From: a virus
Length of the DNA stretch: 32,161 nucleotides
IMG/VR virus record: IMGVR_UViG_3300023223_000437
Coordinates: 1 to 32,161 of that record
Reading direction: 5' to 3' (one strand)
Under the pieces are notes generated by a model, which was not told the origin of the DNA, searched no databases, and saw only the letters and a list, made by a program, of their open reading frames with translations. Position numbers and translations under genes: made by a program. How positions within the stretch are numbered: position 1 is the first letter of the stretch; every line of letters begins with the position of its first letter. Positions 29,978 to 32,161 of this stretch are shown in pieces.

Positions 29978-30037
29978 ATGCCACACAAGAAAAAACCAAG
30001 AAAACCAAGAAAACCAAGAAAACCAAAAAGGAAATAA
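29978..30037 (+). CDS. 19-residue Lys/Arg/Pro peptide gene
   Basis: ATG 29978 with TAAGGAG 5-6 bases upstream and stop TAA at 30035-30037, directly followed by GTG 30038. The peptide is MPHKKKPRKPRKPRKPKRK: protamine-like, with a KPR triplet repeat encoded by a 9-base DNA repeat (AAACCAAGA). The good ribosome site and perfect fit between neighbours support translation, but such a short frame could also be a leader that couples the next gene. Confidence 0.45.
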   Translation: MPHKKKPRKPRKPRKPKRK

Positions 30038-30217
30038 GTGTCAGTAACCATTACAGAAGCAAGGGATCTTTTGCTAACAGACATAAAACAAGTTGCCAAT
30101 GCAAAGGATCCTATATTTGATGAAGACGGTCTGGAAATAGGCCGGGGGGAGAATCTCCGAGATTTTGCTGAAGGGGTTCTTTTCTTGGAAGAAGCCAGAA
30201 TTTTAGAGGTTGCTTAA
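30038..30217 (+). CDS. Stand-alone copy of the next protein's N-terminal domain, 59 aa (GTG start)
   Basis: GTG 30038 directly follows the previous TAA. The product starts MSVTITEARDLLLTDIKQVA, continues with K-D-P-I-F and GRGENLRD-x-AE, and ends EEARILEVA. It aligns without gaps to residues 1-59 of the protein at 30221 (MAVTITQALQAILDDIKVVA, K-N-P-I-F, GRGENLKD-x-AE, R-E-A): 31 of 59 residues identical by my count. It is therefore a duplicated domain encoded as its own small protein. The domain may be the virion-attachment end of the fibre. Function otherwise unknown. Confidence 0.7.
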   Translation: MSVTITEARDLLLTDIKQVANAKDPIFDEDGLEIGRGENLRDFAEGVLFLEEARILEVA

Positions 30218-30220
30218 ATT

Positions 30221-31696
30221 ATGGCTGTTACTATTACACAAGCCCTACAAGCAATCCTTGATGATATAAAGGTAGTAGCTGATAATAAGAACCCTATCTT
30301 TAATGCAGAAGGTCAATCTGTTGGCAGAGGAGAGAACCTAAAAGACCACGCTGAAGCTGCTAAATTTTTGCGGGAAGCACTATCTCTTGCGGGAGAAACA
30401 ATAGGTCCGGCAGGTGGAGATTTAACCGGAACTTTCCCAGATCCAACAATAGCTGCCAATGCTGTAGATAATACGAAAGCGGCAGACATGCCTACCAATA
30501 CCCTTAAAGGAAATGACACAGGCGTAACTGCCGACCCAAAAGATTTAACTGCCACACAAGTAAAAACTATATTAGGACTACTTACCGCAGTATTAGGTCC
30601 AGGATCTTCAACATTAAATGCTGCTTCCAGATATGCTGATGCTACAGGGCAGCTTCTAAAAGATTCTTTAATCATTATAGGAGATTTGGGGGAACTTGGG
30701 GGGATTCAACACATAGACCTCAATCCAATCTCATCTGTTACAGATGAAGAAGGTAGAATTTTTTATAATAACGATAATAAAGCTCTTGAATTAAAGACCG
30801 ATATTATAGGTAGCACTCAATCGGTTGGTCAAGAATTTTGGGTGCGAGTTATCAACAAAACGGGGGTTTCTATACCAGATGGAAGCTTGGTTTATAACAA
30901 TGGGGCAGACGTACCAACTGGCAGAATGACCATTGCTTTGGCACAAGCCGACGATGAAGCCACGTCTGATGTTCTTGGCTTTACAACAAATACGATTGCA
31001 GACGATGCGGAAGGCTTTGTTACAGTTATTGGTTTCTTAAATGATTTAGATACCTCAAGTTTCACTGCTGGCGATACGCTGTTTCTTTCAGATAGTGTTG
31101 CTGGAGCGTTTACCGCAACAAAGCCAACAATAGTTGTTCCAGTAGGCATGGTGAGTATTGTAAACGCAACTACTGGGCAGGTATTTGCCAGCATTAGTCG
31201 CATTACTACTGATGCGCCTATATTCGCTCAATTATCTAGCAGTGTCGATCAGATTCCCACAGTCACAACTCCGGTTGTCGTAACGCTAAACACACAGGAC
31301 GCTCTTTTCGGATTAACCCATAGTGTTAGCGTGGATCCCGGCGAAATAACGGTTGATGTTGCTGGAACTTATTTTATAAATCCGCAGGGACAGGTAGGAT
31401 TAACTTCCGGTGGACCTACCCATGATATGTTTATTCAATTAGATACTGGTTCTGGATTTGCAGATGTTGTTAATAGCAACATAAAGACCACCCTCAAAGA
31501 TCCTGAAAATACGGGCGTGGGAACTATAGGCTATACAATAAAGCTGGCTGCTGGAGATAAAATTCGCATATTGCAACGAGTTAGTGCTACCGGCTCTGGA
31601 CTGGGACTCCTAAATACAGACCCAGAAACTGGACCACCTACTATACCCAGAACACCGTCAATAATTTTCACAATGTTTAGAACAGGCGGTTTCTGA
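30221..31696 (+). CDS. Fibre/decoration-like virion protein, 491 aa
   Basis: The N-terminal about 60 residues match the stand-alone protein at 30038. Next is GPAGGDLTGTFPDPTIA, a phage fibre module. Residues about 205-330 form a domain seen in phage fibres, with W-V-R-V-I-N-K-T-G-V-S-I-P-D-G-S-L-V, then E-G-F-V-T-V-I-G-F-L-N-D-L-D-T and D-T-L-F-L-S. The C-terminal about 150 residues look like a TNF/C1q-like jelly roll ending I-I-F-T-M-F-R. Such trimeric ends bind host surface molecules. The stop overlaps the next ATG (TGATG). Confidence 0.7.
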   Translation: MAVTITQALQAILDDIKVVADNKNPIFNAEGQSVGRGENLKDHAEAAKFLREALSLAGETIGPAGGDLTGTFPDPTIAANAVDNTKAADMPTNTLKGNDTGVTADPKDLTATQVKTILGLLTAVLGPGSSTLNAASRYADATGQLLKDSLIIIGDLGELGGIQHIDLNPISSVTDEEGRIFYNNDNKALELKTDIIGSTQSVGQEFWVRVINKTGVSIPDGSLVYNNGADVPTGRMTIALAQADDEATSDVLGFTTNTIADDAEGFVTVIGFLNDLDTSSFTAGDTLFLSDSVAGAFTATKPTIVVPVGMVSIVNATTGQVFASISRITTDAPIFAQLSSSVDQIPTVTTPVVVTLNTQDALFGLTHSVSVDPGEITVDVAGTYFINPQGQVGLTSGGPTHDMFIQLDTGSGFADVVNSNIKTTLKDPENTGVGTIGYTIKLAAGDKIRILQRVSATGSGLGLLNTDPETGPPTIPRTPSIIFTMFRTGGF

Positions 31697-32161
31697 TGAA
31701 ATTGACTAGAAGAGACGATGTTGATATAACAACAGATTGTCTTAGATTCAATAGACTTGATGGTTCTGGCAATCCGGCATTCAAACGTGAGACCATCGTT
31801 TCTTCTGGTTACACCGACATAACGACCCTAGAAAATTGGGCATTATATTGGAGCCATACCGGAATAAAATACAAGGATTTCCGTAAACAAATAAAAGATG
31901 ATTACGAAGGAAGCTGGGCCACGCTTTCAGACGATGATAAAAAAACCCTAATTCGTCATAACCATTGGCCAGACAGTGAAACTCAAGAAAACTTGGATGC
32001 TCTTTATTCTTCGCAACAAAGAGATGATTTCAAAAAAGTTGTTATAAAAACTCTTGATGCTGGGCATGATCTCTATGCTTATGATACCACCACGCAAGCA
32101 ATAACCGCAGCAAATACTCACCAAGACCTGAATTTCTCCAAAAATGCTGATATAAGTTCCT
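31696..32161 (+). CDS. Unknown protein, runs off the right edge (partial)
   Basis: ATG 31696 overlaps the previous stop. The frame is open for 155 codons to the window end. The N-terminal part is polar and aromatic (MKLTRRDDVDITTDCLRF, later DYEGSWATLSDDDKKTLIRH), helical in the middle (residues about 60-125). No family recognised. The cassette position suggests a fibre-associated or virion protein. Confidence 0.65.
   Translation, partial: MKLTRRDDVDITTDCLRFNRLDGSGNPAFKRETIVSSGYTDITTLENWALYWSHTGIKYKDFRKQIKDDYEGSWATLSDDDKKTLIRHNHWPDSETQENLDALYSSQQRDDFKKVVIKTLDAGHDLYAYDTTTQAITAANTHQDLNFSKNADISS

Noticed and set aside
29999-30031. Possible CRISPR-like short repeat (AAACCAAGA units)
   Set aside because: A 9-base tandem repeat inside a small coding frame without spacers. 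No CRISPR array or cas gene is present, and the Cas4-like protein at 9440 is a phage nuclease.

Overview
The window is about 32 kb of a tailed bacteriophage genome of the T7 / phiKMV type (podovirus, Autographivirales-like). Every supported gene lies on the + strand, genes are packed with ATGA or TGATG start/stop overlaps, and ribosome binding sites are strong (often TACGGAGG or AAGGAG). The diagnostic genes are a single-subunit T7-type RNA polymerase (21018-23495), a family A DNA polymerase (15267-17165), a T7 gp8-like portal (24403-26031), a gp9-like scaffold (26048-26908) and, cut by the left edge, the C-terminus of a gp19-like terminase large subunit (2-286). Three good sigma70-type promoters suggest a bacterial, probably Gram-negative, host. 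The host cannot be named from this sequence.

Layout. (1) 1-1140: end of the late region (terminase tail plus one small gene), then about 500 bp without a convincing gene. This is where T7-like genomes have their physical ends and first host promoters, and it holds a TTGACA-N6-TGTCAA palindrome and a near-perfect early promoter (1085-1112). (2) 1141-4285: eleven short early genes of unknown role, several Cys-rich and probably zinc-binding. A terminator lies at 1691-1730 and three related leader repeats precede individual genes. (3) 4286-4900: a 615-bp noncoding block with two interleaved repeat families, an AT-rich palindrome, a long inverted repeat, a promoter and a structured leader. I read it as a candidate replication origin plus control region for the next gene. 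(4) 4901-7228: a primase-helicase fusion (archaeo-eukaryotic-primase-like N-terminus, SF3-like helicase C-terminus) in place of the T7 gp4 primase-helicase. (5) 7229-21004: a second promoter (7238-7265) and a long run of overlapping genes for DNA metabolism: Cas4/RecB-like nuclease with AT-hook, RuvC-like resolvase, SNF2-type helicase, SSB-like protein, DNA polymerase, HAD phosphatase and HNH-like protein, interspersed with many small membrane, coiled-coil and zinc-ribbon proteins. (6) 21018-23495: the RNA polymerase directly upstream of the structural genes, as in phiKMV-like phages. (7) 23502-32161: late genes: small protein, GNAT-like protein, gp7.3-like protein, portal, scaffold, then a fibre/appendage cassette where the major capsid gene would be expected. 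No capsid gene is visible before the window ends.

How it fits together (inference). Host RNA polymerase would transcribe the early block from 1085 and the replication block from 4775 and 7238. The primase-helicase, SSB-like protein, DNA polymerase, SNF2 helicase, nuclease and resolvase form a replication/recombination set. The phage RNA polymerase, made last, would transcribe the virion genes. The most notable points are the origin-like repeat block next to the SF3-type primase-helicase, the alternative leader hairpins of that gene, the shared TTGACA-anchored palindromes in the control regions, and a free-standing duplicate of a fibre N-terminal domain (30038-30217) preceded by a 19-residue Lys/Arg/Pro peptide gene.
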